Shown: positions 18,599 through 28,934 of the stretch, piece after piece
How positions within the stretch are numbered: position 1 is the first letter of the stretch
How the letters are laid out: every line of letters begins with the position of its first letter
NCBI GenBank assembly: GCA_964019425.1
Contig: OZ025820.1
Location: forward strand, 1 to 64,000
Direction of reading: 5' to 3'
From: Flectonema sp. DT1601
Lineage: Eukaryota; Euglenozoa; Diplonemea; Diplonemida; Diplonemidae
Length of the DNA stretch: 64,000 bases
The notes under the pieces: model-generated
What the model was told of the DNA's origin: nothing
Seen by the model: the letters and a program-made list of their open reading frames with translations, nothing else
Database searches by the model: none
Position numbers and translations under genes: made by a program

Positions 18599-21006
18599 CT
18601 GTAAAGGGAAATATTCTCGCGGGGAAATATTCTTGCGGGGAAATATTCTCGCGGGGAAATATTCTCGCGGATTTGGGGATTTTTTTTCAAACTCGCGGGT
18701 TTTTCCCCACAAGAATATTTCCCTGCCACAGAGGATTTCTGCTGTAAGAAATATTTCCCTGCAACAAAAAAAATTTATTGCAGAGTTTATGTAAGGATTA
18801 TTATTTTTATGTCCTGCATCAAGTGCAATCATGGTTGGAACCAAAAGTTAAAGGAATTTATTTGAACTTAGCAAACAAAAACAAACATACCAAGGGAACA
18901 ACTAGTAATAATTGCTAAAGAATTTTACTGCAATGATTTAGATTTCTGTGTGTGTACATCATCAAGTTAAAAAAGTTATTTAAACCAGCAAACAAAACAA
19001 CAATGCCAAAGGAACAGCCACTTATTACTTCCTTCCTAAAGAAGGATGGAAATACACCACCACCAAGATTCAACCTACCTGGACCAATAGTAAGAAGCAT
19101 TGCTAGGCAAGTAAGAGAGGAAAAGGGAAAGAGAAATCAGGTGAAGTGGGAAAAAGAAGAACTGATAGAGATAGGTAGGAGGATGTCAGTGGCCACCAAC
19201 TTAGCAGCAGGGATCAGGGTGTGGAACCAAGGTGAAGGGAACAAGAGACTTGCAGAGACAACTGCAAGACATGCAGTTAAGCTTTATAGAGAAAGGAACA
19301 GTATGCAGGCAGTCAAGCGAAAAGCTGGAAGACCTTCCCACCTTTCAGAAACAAATGAAGAAGAGGTCTTAGCACACCTAAGGAACTTAAGAAGGTTTGG
19401 TGCTTCAATCAACAGTCTGGTAGTTAAGGCCACAGCCAAGGCCATATACTACAGAAATGACCCACAAAGGGAAATTACATTCACAACTGAATGGGCAAAG
19501 AAGTTTATGGGTGCAAGAGGATTTGTTTGGCGCTCAGCAACTGCAAGTAAACCCCTTCAAGAGAAGAATCTCCTTGAAGCACAAAGGGAGTTTACAATGG
19601 AACTAAAACAGGCAATACATGACTGTGAAGTTCCACCCTGCTGTGTATTAAATATTGATCACACAGGGCTACAGTTAACACCAGCACCAAAGAAGACCTT
19701 GGAACAAAGGGGGGCCACTCAAGTCCCAATTACTTGTGCCAATGATAAAAGGCAGATCACAGGTATTGCTTGTGTTTCACAGGCAGGTGATATCCACCCC
19801 TTCTGTTTGATTGTACCTGGCAAAACTACTCGCAGTCAACCAAAGCTATCTCCTAATCTTCAGGGCAAATGTTTTATATTATCCTCTGGTTCAACAAACC
19901 ATTTTGCCAATAAACAACTAACCAGGCAGTACATTGAATTTCACCTTCACCCAATCAGACTTAAGATTGTTGAGAGTAACAATCTTGATGAAAACCAAAT
20001 ATTTATTATCCTTCTTGATCATTTTAGTGGCCAGGATGATTGTACCATGTTTGATTTCTTTTTATCCTTTGGCTACCTGCCAATATTTATACCAGCTGGT
20101 TGGACAGGTAAGCTACAACCACTGGACATTTCAGTTTTTGCTGGTTTGAAGCAAAGATTTAGAAACAAGTTTTGTAATTGGTATTCTGAAGAGATAAATT
20201 CTATTTTAACAAAACAAAAAAAAAGGCAAAAGGAGATTGAGGAACTTCAAAGGGCTGCACAGGAAACTGGACAGAACTTTGATGATTCTCAAATCCCTAA
20301 AATCCCAGTTTTACCTGATTTGCGAACATCTTCCCTAAGAGACAGGCAAGCAAGATGGGTTATTGAGTCTTACTATGAAACACCAAAGGAGACTATTATT
20401 GCTGGCTTTAACAGGGCACTTACCCCTTATCATCTAGGTGAATCCCAGTCAATTTCAGACACAACTAGCTTTTATGCAGTTGATGGCTCCCAAACCACTA
20501 TTGATGTTGATGATCTTTCAGGCTACTATTCTGACCCAGATTCTTCAATTTCTTCAGTTCCTAATCCTAACAGTGTTCAGGATTTTGAAGAAGTACCTGA
20601 AATTGAAGTAGGACCTGAAGTTATCAACATTGATTAAATCTATGTTTTCCCCTATATTTTTCTCCCTATTTTATAAATTCCCTTAGCTTGTTTCTATTTA
20701 CTTTTAATTTTGTTTTCTTCTCTCTTTTGTATAAGTTCCCTCACAGCAATTTGAATGATTCAATTTATATGTTCACTTCTAATTATATTTTTCTACTTAC
20801 AGCACACCAATAAAATATAACTGCACTAAATAAATTTTCCTAGTTTATTGTATTTTCACACCTTTTCTTTCACAAGGGGTAAAAAAAATGGCTGGGCAAA
20901 ATGTTTGTTAGCAGGGAAATATTCTCGCGGGGAAATATTCTCGCGGATTTAGGAAAAATGAGAAAAACTCGCGGGTTTTTCCCCACAAGAATATTTCCCT
21001 TTACAG
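18599..21006 (+). mobile_element. pogo/CENP-B-type DNA transposon, copy 2, complete
   Basis: Complete 2,408-bp element. It starts CTGTAAAGGGAAATATTC and ends with the inverse GAATATTTCCCTTTACAG, with TA on both sides (18,597-18,598 and 21,007-21,008). Empty units read AAAAATATATTAAAA at this point, which proves a single TA target duplicated on insertion. The subterminal AAATATTCTCGCGGGG repeats (four left, two right) are probable transposase binding sites (inferred). The transposase frame is open, so the element could be autonomous. Confidence 0.95.
19003..20637 (+). CDS. pogo/Tigger-like DDE transposase (copy 2)
   Basis: 544 residues with the same triad as copy 1 (Asp 219, 339 and 375; DD35D) and the same MPKEQPLITSFLKK start. 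Two substitutions separate the copies: Met for Val near residue 61 and Lys for Glu near 231, the latter in TPAPKKTLEQRG close to the first catalytic Asp. Both termini are intact here, so this is the better candidate for a functional source. The gene is AT-rich compared with the LINE frames beside it. Confidence 0.92.
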   Translation: MPKEQPLITSFLKKDGNTPPPRFNLPGPIVRSIARQVREEKGKRNQVKWEKEELIEIGRRMSVATNLAAGIRVWNQGEGNKRLAETTARHAVKLYRERNSMQAVKRKAGRPSHLSETNEEEVLAHLRNLRRFGASINSLVVKATAKAIYYRNDPQREITFTTEWAKKFMGARGFVWRSATASKPLQEKNLLEAQREFTMELKQAIHDCEVPPCCVLNIDHTGLQLTPAPKKTLEQRGATQVPITCANDKRQITGIACVSQAGDIHPFCLIVPGKTTRSQPKLSPNLQGKCFILSSGSTNHFANKQLTRQYIEFHLHPIRLKIVESNNLDENQIFIILLDHFSGQDDCTMFDFFLSFGYLPIFIPAGWTGKLQPLDISVFAGLKQRFRNKFCNWYSEEINSILTKQKKRQKEIEELQRAAQETGQNFDDSQIPKIPVLPDLRTSSLRDRQARWVIESYYETPKETIIAGFNRALTPYHLGESQSISDTTSFYAVDGSQTTIDVDDLSGYYSDPDSSISSVPNPNSVQDFEEVPEIEVGPEVINID

Positions 21007-21100
21007 TATTAAAATTTTTTTACGTAAAAATAGGAAACACGGTAAGTCTTTGTACATTTTCTTCTACTTGGCAAACACAAGTCCACGGACAATAAAAAAA

Positions 21101-21211
21101 CCCCAAAGGAAGAAAATTCTTCCAAAGAGGTTAGCTAAATATTCCAAGCAAGCTCGGATGTTGAGACTGTACCAATAAAGTACAGAAACTGTAGCTTTAG
21201 AATCGTTGGTT
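21101..21211 (-). ncRNA. Spliced-leader (SL) RNA
   Basis: Complete SL gene, exon nt 1 at 21,211. It lies about 95 bp from the right end of transposon copy 2 and is intact. Confidence 0.93.
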
Positions 21212-21319
21212 AACCTTAAAAAGCAGTTACCTCAGGTAATTAGAAATTGTGTGGCTTTTAGAACTACTAGCCAGTACTAACAGAAATGCTTGTTTGCGGG
21301 TAGGGAAGTAAAGGAAAAA

Positions 21320-21438
21320 GCCTGCAAGCACCCGGGGTTCCCACGTGATCACTCACCGCAGTACTAACCAGGCCTGCTGGTGCTTAACTTCCCAAATCGG
21401 GCGGGATGGGGTGCATTCACCAGAGTATGGCCGCAGGC
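21320..21438 (-). rRNA. 5S ribosomal RNA
   Basis: Complete 119-nt copy with TTTTT terminator; identical by eye to the others. Confidence 0.96.
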
Positions 21439-21740
21439 AATAGCAGATTTTTTTATTTCTCGGGAGCTTAGTGGGGCAACCTACCACCAGAAAAAAATTT
21501 GGAAAATTTTATTTATTTTTTTTTTTTTTTTTTTTTTTTTGAGGGATTTATTTTGTAGTGGGGGCTGGGGCTGGGTCTTAACATTAAAGTTAACGTGGGA
21601 GCGGCGAAAATTACGTCTTTCGGGGAAGAAAGCCAAAAAAAAAATATATTAAAATTTTTTTACGTAAAAATAGGAAACACGGTAAGTCTTTGTACATTTT
21701 CTTCTACTTGGCAAACACAAGTCCACGGACAATAAAAAAA

Positions 21741-21851
21741 CCCCAAAGGAAGAAAATTCTTCCAAAGAGGTTAGCTAAATATTCCAAGCAAGCTCGGATG
21801 TTGAGACTGTACCAATAAAGTACAGAAACTGTAGCTTTAGAATCGTTGGTT
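21741..21851 (-). ncRNA. Spliced-leader (SL) RNA
   Basis: Complete SL gene, exon nt 1 at 21,851, donor GT after 39 nt. Confidence 0.93.
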
Positions 21852-21959
21852 AACCTTAAAAAGCAGTTACCTCAGGTAATTAGAAATTGTGTGGCTTTTA
21901 GAACTACTAGCCAGTACTAACAGAAATGCTTGTTTGCGGGTAGGGAAGTAAAGGAAAAA

Positions 21960-22078
21960 GCCTGCAAGCACCCGGGGTTCCCACGTGATCACTCACCGCA
22001 GTACTAACCAGGCCTGCTGGTGCTTAACTTCCCAAATCGGGCGGGATGGGGTGCATTCACCAGAGTATGGCCGCAGGC
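21960..22078 (-). rRNA. 5S ribosomal RNA
   Basis: Complete 119-nt copy with A-box and C-box motifs and TTTTT terminator. Confidence 0.96.
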
Positions 22079-22380
22079 AATAGCAGATTTTTTTATTTCT
22101 CGGGAGCTTAGTGGGGCAACCTACCACCAGAAAAAAATTTGGAAAATTTTATTTATTTTTTTTTTTTTTTTTTTTTTTTTGAGGGATTTATTTTGTAGTG
22201 GGGGCTGGGGCTGGGTCTTAACATTAAAGTTAACGTGGGAGCGGCGAAAATTACGTCTTTCGGGGAAGAAAGCCAAAAAAAAAATATATTAAAATTTTTT
22301 TACGTAAAAATAGGAAACACGGTAAGTCTTTGTACATTTTCTTCTACTTGGCAAACACAAGTCCACGGACAATAAAAAAA

Positions 22381-22491
22381 CCCCAAAGGAAGAAAATTCT
22401 TCCAAAGAGGTTAGCTAAATATTCCAAGCAAGCTCGGATGTTGAGACTGTACCAATAAAGTACAGAAACTGTAGCTTTAGAATCGTTGGTT
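22381..22491 (-). ncRNA. Spliced-leader (SL) RNA
   Basis: Complete SL gene, exon nt 1 at 22,491. Confidence 0.93.
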
Positions 22492-22599
22492 AACCTTAAA
22501 AAGCAGTTACCTCAGGTAATTAGAAATTGTGTGGCTTTTAGAACTACTAGCCAGTACTAACAGAAATGCTTGTTTGCGGGTAGGGAAGTAAAGGAAAAA

Positions 22600-22718
22600 G
22601 CCTGCAAGCACCCGGGGTTCCCACGTGATCACTCACCGCAGTACTAACCAGGCCTGCTGGTGCTTAACTTCCCAAATCGGGCGGGATGGGGTGCATTCAC
22701 CAGAGTATGGCCGCAGGC
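22600..22718 (-). rRNA. 5S ribosomal RNA
   Basis: Complete 119-nt copy. The spacer on its 5' side carries a single-base variant (AAAATCTTTT for AAAATTTTTT near 22,936). Confidence 0.96.
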
Positions 22719-23020
22719 AATAGCAGATTTTTTTATTTCTCGGGAGCTTAGTGGGGCAACCTACCACCAGAAAAAAATTTGGAAAATTTTATTTATTTTT
22801 TTTTTTTTTTTTTTTTTTTTGAGGGATTTATTTTGTAGTGGGGGCTGGGGCTGGGTCTTAACATTAAAGTTAACGTGGGAGCGGCGAAAATTACGTCTTT
22901 CGGGGAAGAAAGCCAAAAAAAAAATATATTAAAATCTTTTTACGTAAAAATAGGAAACACGGTAAGTCTTTGTACATTTTCTTCTACTTGGCAAACACAA
23001 GTCCACGGACAATAAAAAAA

Positions 23021-23131
23021 CCCCAAAGGAAGAAAATTCTTCCAAAGAGGTTAGCTAAATATTCCAAGCAAGCTCGGATGTTGAGACTGTACCAATAAAG
23101 TACAGAAACTGTAGCTTTAGAATCGTTGGTT
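23021..23131 (-). ncRNA. Spliced-leader (SL) RNA
   Basis: Complete SL gene, exon nt 1 at 23,131. Confidence 0.93.
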
Positions 23132-23239
23132 AACCTTAAAAAGCAGTTACCTCAGGTAATTAGAAATTGTGTGGCTTTTAGAACTACTAGCCAGTACTAA
23201 CAGAAATGCTTGTTTGCGGGTAGGGAAGTAAAGGAAAAA

Positions 23240-23358
23240 GCCTGCAAGCACCCGGGGTTCCCACGTGATCACTCACCGCAGTACTAACCAGGCCTGCTGG
23301 TGCTTAACTTCCCAAATCGGGCGGGATGGGGTGCATTCACCAGAGTATGGCCGCAGGC
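23240..23358 (-). rRNA. 5S ribosomal RNA
   Basis: Complete 119-nt copy with TTTTT terminator. Confidence 0.96.
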
Positions 23359-23660
23359 AATAGCAGATTTTTTTATTTCTCGGGAGCTTAGTGGGGCAAC
23401 CTACCACCAGAAAAAAATTTGGAAAATTTTATTTATTTTTTTTTTTTTTTTTTTTTTTTTGAGGGATTTATTTTGTAGTGGGGGCTGGGGCTGGGTCTTA
23501 ACATTAAAGTTAACGTGGGAGCGGCGAAAATTACGTCTTTCGGGGAAGAAAGCCAAAAAAAAAATATATTAAAATTTTTTTACGTAAAAATAGGAAACAC
23601 GGTAAGTCTTTGTACATTTTCTTCTACTTGGCAAACACAAGTCCACGGACAATAAAAAAA

Positions 23661-23771
23661 CCCCAAAGGAAGAAAATTCTTCCAAAGAGGTTAGCTAAAT
23701 ATTCCAAGCAAGCTCGGATGTTGAGACTGTACCAATAAAGTACAGAAACTGTAGCTTTAGAATCGTTGGTT
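23661..23771 (-). ncRNA. Spliced-leader (SL) RNA
   Basis: Complete SL gene, exon nt 1 at 23,771. Confidence 0.93.
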
Positions 23772-23879
23772 AACCTTAAAAAGCAGTTACCTCAGGTAAT
23801 TAGAAATTGTGTGGCTTTTAGAACTACTAGCCAGTACTAACAGAAATGCTTGTTTGCGGGTAGGGAAGTAAAGGAAAAA

Positions 23880-23998
23880 GCCTGCAAGCACCCGGGGTTC
23901 CCACGTGATCACTCACCGCAGTACTAACCAGGCCTGCTGGTGCTTAACTTCCCAAATCGGGCGGGATGGGGTGCATTCACCAGAGTATGGCCGCAGGC
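23880..23998 (-). rRNA. 5S ribosomal RNA
   Basis: Complete 119-nt copy; the poly(T) tract in its spacer is one base shorter, which gives a 639-bp unit. Confidence 0.96.
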
Positions 23999-24299
23999 AA
24001 TAGCAGATTTTTTTATTTCTCGGGAGCTTAGTGGGGCAACCTACCACCAGAAAAAAATTTGGAAAATTTTATTTATTTTTTTTTTTTTTTTTTTTTTTTG
24101 AGGGATTTATTTTGTAGTGGGGGCTGGGGCTGGGTCTTAACATTAAAGTTAACGTGGGAGCGGCGAAAATTACGTCTTTCGGGGAAGAAAGCCAAAAAAA
24201 AAATATATTAAAATTTTTTTACGTAAAAATAGGAAACACGGTAAGTCTTTGTACATTTTCTTCTACTTGGCAAACACAAGTCCACGGACAATAAAAAAA

Positions 24300-24410
24300 C
24301 CCCAAAGGAAGAAAATTCTTCCAAAGAGGTTAGCTAAATATTCCAAGCAAGCTCGGATGTTGAGACTGTACCAATAAAGTACAGAAACTGTAGCTTTAGA
24401 ATCGTTGGTT
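24300..24410 (-). ncRNA. Spliced-leader (SL) RNA
   Basis: Complete SL gene, exon nt 1 at 24,410. Confidence 0.93.
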
Positions 24411-24518
24411 AACCTTAAAAAGCAGTTACCTCAGGTAATTAGAAATTGTGTGGCTTTTAGAACTACTAGCCAGTACTAACAGAAATGCTTGTTTGCGGGT
24501 AGGGAAGTAAAGGAAAAA

Positions 24519-24637
24519 GCCTGCAAGCACCCGGGGTTCCCACGTGATCACTCACCGCAGTACTAACCAGGCCTGCTGGTGCTTAACTTCCCAAATCGGG
24601 CGGGATGGGGTGCATTCACCAGAGTATGGCCGCAGGC
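24519..24637 (-). rRNA. 5S ribosomal RNA
   Basis: Last complete 5S gene of the array; 119 nt with TTTTT terminator. Confidence 0.96.
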
Positions 24638-24939
24638 AATAGCAGATTTTTTTATTTCTCGGGAGCTTAGTGGGGCAACCTACCACCAGAAAAAAATTTG
24701 GAAAATTTTATTTATTTTTTTTTTTTTTTTTTTTTTTTTGAGGGATTTATTTTGTAGTGGGGGCTGGGGCTGGGTCTTAACATTAAAGTTAACGTGGGAG
24801 CGGCGAAAATTACGTCTTTCGGGGAAGAAAGCCAAAAAAAAAATATATTAAAATTTTTTTACGTAAAAATAGGAAACACGGTAAGTCTTTGTACATTTTC
24901 TTCTACTTGGCAAACACAAGTCCACGGACAATAAAAAAA

Positions 24940-25050
24940 CCCCAAAGGAAGAAAATTCTTCCAAAGAGGTTAGCTAAATATTCCAAGCAAGCTCGGATGT
25001 TGAGACTGTACCAATAAAGTACAGAAACTGTAGCTTTAGAATCGTTGGTT
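24940..25050 (-). ncRNA. Spliced-leader (SL) RNA
   Basis: Last SL gene of the array, complete, exon nt 1 at 25,050. Confidence 0.93.
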
Positions 25051-25158
25051 AACCTTAAAAAGCAGTTACCTCAGGTAATTAGAAATTGTGTGGCTTTTAG
25101 AACTACTAGCCAGTACTAACAGAAATGCTTGTTTGCGGGTAGGGAAGTAAAGGAAAAA

Positions 25159-25239
25159 GCCTGCAAGCACCCGGGGTTCCCACGTGATCACTCACCGCAG
25201 TACTAACCAGGCCTGCTGGTGCTTAACTTCCCAAATCGG
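25159..25239 (-). pseudogene. 5S rRNA, 3' 81 nt only (array edge)
   Basis: Matches 5S from its 3' end up to CCCGATTTGGG equivalents, then changes to the TTTGCGGG minisatellite. The first 38 nt are missing. The A box and C box remain but the RNA could not pair its ends. Confidence 0.93.
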
Positions 25240-25896
25240 TTTTGCGGGTTTGCGGGTTTGCGGGTTTGCGGGTTTGCGGGTTTGCGGGTTTGCGGGTTTG
25301 CGGGTTTGCGGGTTTGCGGGTTTGCGGGTTTGCGGGTTTGCGGGTTTGCGGGTTTGCGGGTTTGCGGGTTTGCGGGTTTGCGGGTTTGCGGGTTTGCGGG
25401 TTTGCGGGTTTGCGGGTTTGCGGATTACTTGATGTTCAGAATTGACGTCAGAATCTAACATCTCACTGAAAGCTGTTGGATTGAAGTTACCAAATACCCA
25501 GTTTGGAACATTCTGGTGATGCTGCTGTTGATGTTTTTTGTACGAATTCCTAATTTCTGAAAGCAATATTTGATCACCAGAAGTAACAGTTTCATCCTCA
25601 ACTTTAGTTTTTATTTTTTTATTAACTTTCTTTGACCGAGTTCCCCAAGCAACATATTTTCCTCCTCCCCTATACGGGTTTATTTTAGGTATCACTTTTG
25701 CTGGCTTTACAGCATGTCGACACTCACTCTGATGAACTGATTCTTCACTCATTTCAGAGACTTCTTTCACAATTTTATCCTTTTTTTTTAGAGCTTCGGT
25801 TGCGGCCAAATTCCGTAGCCCTCTCTTCCATCTTTCGACTTCGTATTTTATTGGAAGCTCGTCAAAACAATCTGAATAGTGAGTGAGACTGCTCAT
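25192..25896 (-). CDS. Unrecognised protein, frame continuing through the minisatellite into 5S DNA (probably truncated)
   Basis: I start at the ATG at 25,896 (MSSLTHYSDCFDELPIKYEV). An AG acceptor (TTTTCACTAG) lies about 20 bp upstream, suitable for SL trans-splicing. The first 157 residues look like normal host coding sequence: charged, with KKKDKIVKEV and WVFGNFNPTAFSEML motifs, but no family I recognise. From 25,424 the frame runs through the minisatellite as about 7.5 RKPANPQT repeats, then antisense-free 5S sequence, and stops at 25,192. The natural C-terminus was probably lost when the array edge moved in. Whether the chimeric product is made is unknown. Confidence 0.5.
   Translation of the reverse strand: MSSLTHYSDCFDELPIKYEVERWKRGLRNLAATEALKKKDKIVKEVSEMSEESVHQSECRHAVKPAKVIPKINPYRGGGKYVAWGTRSKKVNKKIKTKVEDETVTSGDQILLSEIRNSYKKHQQQHHQNVPNWVFGNFNPTAFSEMLDSDVNSEHQVIRKPANPQTRKPANPQTRKPANPQTRKPANPQTRKPANPQTRKPANPQTRKPANPQTRKPAKPIWEVKHQQAWLVLR
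25240..25424. repeat. TTTGCGGG 8-bp minisatellite (22 perfect copies)
   Basis: Perfect tandem array from 25,241 to 25,416 plus one imperfect last copy (TTTGCGGA). It is G-rich on the plus strand and could form G-quadruplexes. Because 8 bp is not a multiple of three, it translates with a 24-bp period, giving RKPANPQT repeats on the minus strand. It lies exactly between the 5S/SL array and host DNA. The motif TTTGCGGG also occurs once in every SL/5S spacer (CTTGTTTGCGGGTAGGG), a possible seed. Confidence 0.97.
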
Positions 25897-25919
25897 TATT
25901 ATTCTACCAACCAACACTA

Positions 25920-27366
25920 GTGAAAATAATTATTTGTTATTTTTTAAAAAAATTTAAAAAAAAAGAGGGAAGTTTGTTGACAGCTCATGCTCACTTCATA
26001 GATCACTTCCACAATTATTTTTTTTTATAACGCAAAACGTCAGCTAACTGTGAAAAAATAAGTGAAAAAAAAAATCGAACAGCAATGAAGAATATTTTCG
26101 GACACTTTTTAAAATTAAAATGAAAAGACCGAAAAGACAAAGGGGAAGAGACAGGGGAGCCATTTTTTCCGAAATGAAAAAATATTGTTAATTATTGTGC
26201 AAATAAAGAAAGGGGGAAAAAAATTAAAAATCAAAAGATAAAATGTAAAACGAATATCTGAACTCGTTTAATTATTATTTTTTTTTTGTAGCTACAAACC
26301 TGTTGTTTGCGGGCAACTCCATTGTTCTTCTTTGCCTGCATGAATGCCTTCGCAAGTGCCCGCAAACTAAAAAGAAACAGCTATATGCCATAGAATTTGG
26401 TTACCACCCCCAACAAGTTAACCCCCAGAGAGATCAAGATGGACAATGTTGCCCTCTTGTCAAACACAAAATATTCACACAGCTGTATGTACGCTGTAGA
26501 GAACTCACATCTTTTGGAGCAATGTGCTTGATATCAAAGTAGAAAATTATTGGCAGTATCACAGAAATATATAAAACACCTCTTTTTTTGCAAATGGCCC
26601 AAAATATACTGAACCTGGGCTTTGGGAACTTGTAAGTCAAAGTTGAACTTGTGTCACTTCATATAGCATCTTCATCTTCAGTTTATCCTCCTAACATTTT
26701 AGGAAGTCCCCAAACCTGCTGATTGACAGTGCTATATGGGAAGTACCTAGGAGTCTTTCCAATCACATGATGCTGAACTTTTCTGTTCTGTTGGGGGATC
26801 CCTTTCAGTTTTGCAATGGTTTGGACAAGACTTCTGGTGCCAAAGGGTGGCAAATGTACTGCACCGCCTTGCTACTTTTTACAAGCCAAAATAGGTTGTA
26901 CATTTACCTCTTTGTTTCGGAAAGTAGAGGGTATCTTTAGTGCAGGTTTGTGGGTCATTCAGTCGCGAATTAACAAAATCAGGTATCTGTACATAGATGT
27001 TGTTTGTACTGTCTGTAATGTGATTTTAAGGACACATCATTTGCAATTATAAGGGTCTTCTTGTTCTCATTCAGGAGGCATTTATAAGGCATTCAATGCC
27101 TTAAAAATGTTCATTTGTTTTATGTTCCTGCAATGGCTGGTGAAATATGTTTTCTTTTAAAACAACTCCGACATCACGTAATTTCCCTGTAATGAAAATT
27201 ATGATACACAACACAACGGAATACAACAGCAAGGTGATAAGATTCCGTTGTAGAATTTGTCTACTTGTATCTATGTCACGCTATGAACGCATCTATTCTT
27301 GTGTTTATCTTGTTTTTTGATCGATCAGGTTGAATCGACAGAGCCGTGAGCTGGTTTGGTTTCTTC
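25920..27366. other. Intergenic, no supported gene; one inverted repeat
   Basis: AT-rich with homopolymer runs up to about 26,290. Near 26,305 there is an 11-bp inverted repeat (GTTTGCGGGCA at 26,305-26,315 and TGCCCGCAAAC at 26,357-26,367). The rest, to the end of the VPS13-like gene, has only short plus-strand frames without recognisable motifs. I see no RNA gene. Confidence 0.6.
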
Positions 27367-28690
27367 TCAGCCGGAAACACATAAAAAACTGATGAATGGA
27401 AGAAACAGGAAGAAACAGGAGGCAAAATAGAACTCTATCGCAAAAGGTTTGTAGTGGGATAGTTCTGTAAAGTGTGTCCTTTGTGATGAATCACTATTCG
27501 GACGAGGAATTTGATGCCTGTCTGCTCTAAAAAAGGACAAGTATTGTGGCAACAGCTCTGATGATGTATTTCTAATTACCAAAAGCCAATCTCTCCATCT
27601 CCCAGCGAAGTTCATTTCCGAGAGTAGTGACAATGCTGCCGTTAATCCGCAAATCATGCGGAACTGCTTCCGTATTTCAAGCGGGAATGAGATTGTCGCT
27701 TTTCTCCTGCTAAATGACGATGTAGACTTGTGAATGGTTGGGGCTGCCTGTAATAGTCCAGGGGCTATTTCTGCTTGTGATGTTCTATCTTTTATGACTC
27801 CAACAAAGTCAGACATAGCTTGAACATTCTGAAACTGCAACAAGAAATTAGTATTCAAACACCGGCCACCGACAGTCTGAAGCCTAAAAACACAACTTGG
27901 CTCTGCAGTAACACTTCTAATATGAGCAAGCGGGAAACTCCACGTTACCCACTTCCTATTTTGCAACATACAAAGAATACGAACTGTTGTTATCAGATAC
28001 GTAGTGGAATAAAAGGAAGAGTTAGCATGCGACACATAATATTCATTATCAAGATTAATAGACAGAGATCCACTTCTAATATTTAAGTGACAGAACAGAT
28101 CATACACATGACTGACAGTTGAATTATAAGCCGATAAGATACCAGAAATGACAACTCGAGGAGGTCGAATACGTCCGCTTTCAGGAGGACCATGGATAAC
28201 AGCAATGAGCCCATTGCATACAGTTGAACAAAGGTCGACTATTCCTTGAGTTGGTTTTGTGCCAATAGCAACACATCCGCCAACAATGCCAACTATTGCA
28301 CCTGAGAATCCAGAATCTTGATATCCGTGCATTGGTCTTACTACAACACCTTCAACAGCAGCTACGATACTATTTCTTAAATGTGTCCCTCCGATAGATA
28401 CACTATCTCTGAATCCCCTTGGAGGTCTTATCCACAATCGAATCCTGTGCATTCTTTGATACTTATTGTCACCCAGGTAAGAATCAATAGCACCACAACC
28501 TGCTGACTAAGGCAAACAATGCGGCAACTAACGTTAGCAGGGCAGCGATGAAGTTCGCGACGAAGAGCATCACACCGCGACCGATGCCACGACCACAGCC
28601 TTCAATGGAGAAGGAGTGAAATCCAATAGAAATCTCCCGAACAAGAGACCGTCCACCATTGTAAAGTGATCTAAGAACCTTGCTGATTGC
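27367..28690 (-). CDS. VPS13-like protein, C-terminal exons (fragment)
   Basis: Two exons: 28,576-28,690 and 27,367-28,499, with a 76-bp GT-AG intron between them; the phase is kept. Joined, they read RSLYNGGRSLVREISIGFHS, then GDNKYQRMHRIRLWIRPPRG and AVEGVVVRPMHGYQDSGFSG, ending with a PH-like tail. The GV..RP..G...G..G...G...G pattern followed by RPPRVV is the hallmark of the VPS13 C-terminus. VPS13 proteins carry lipids between membranes at contact sites. A further coding-like piece (WLGVLGGTDLMPLLQ) lies near 28,860-28,915, but I could not find a clean splice to it. Upstream, no frames for the remaining thousands of residues exist before the next gene, so this is a fragment or very diverged. 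Confidence 0.65.
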
Positions 28691-28934
28691 CTACTGTAAC
28701 TGCTCCACAAACACAACCGACGCTCTCAAAACCGACGGCAGATAATGTCTAGCGGATTAGTACACAATGTCCCTTTCTCTTACAAGTAAATTGCTATCTC
28801 TCCAAGTGAATTTGAGCCTCATCAACACAAAATAATGAAATACCCTATGACTGCAACAACGGCATCAAGTCTGTGCCTCCGAGAACACCTAACCAAGTAA
28901 GCTCAAGTTTTATTTTGTGTAAAAGCATTTCTTG

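Larger units (their letters stand above)
21007..25239 (-). repeat. SL/5S rDNA tandem repeats, second segment (about 6.6 units)
   Basis: The remainder of the unit interrupted by transposon copy 2, followed by further 640-bp units (one of 639 bp from a shorter poly(T) run). Seven SL genes and six complete 5S genes lie here. The array breaks off inside a seventh 5S gene at 25,239, where the minisatellite starts. Confidence 0.95.

Noticed and set aside
25240-25424. Possible CRISPR array or short tandem spacer array
   Set aside because: The unit is a plain 8-bp tandem repeat without spacers, in a eukaryote.
26303-27052. 78-79-codon plus frames between the array edge and the VPS13 fragment
   Set aside because: No motif, wrong strand for the cluster, and length expected by chance.
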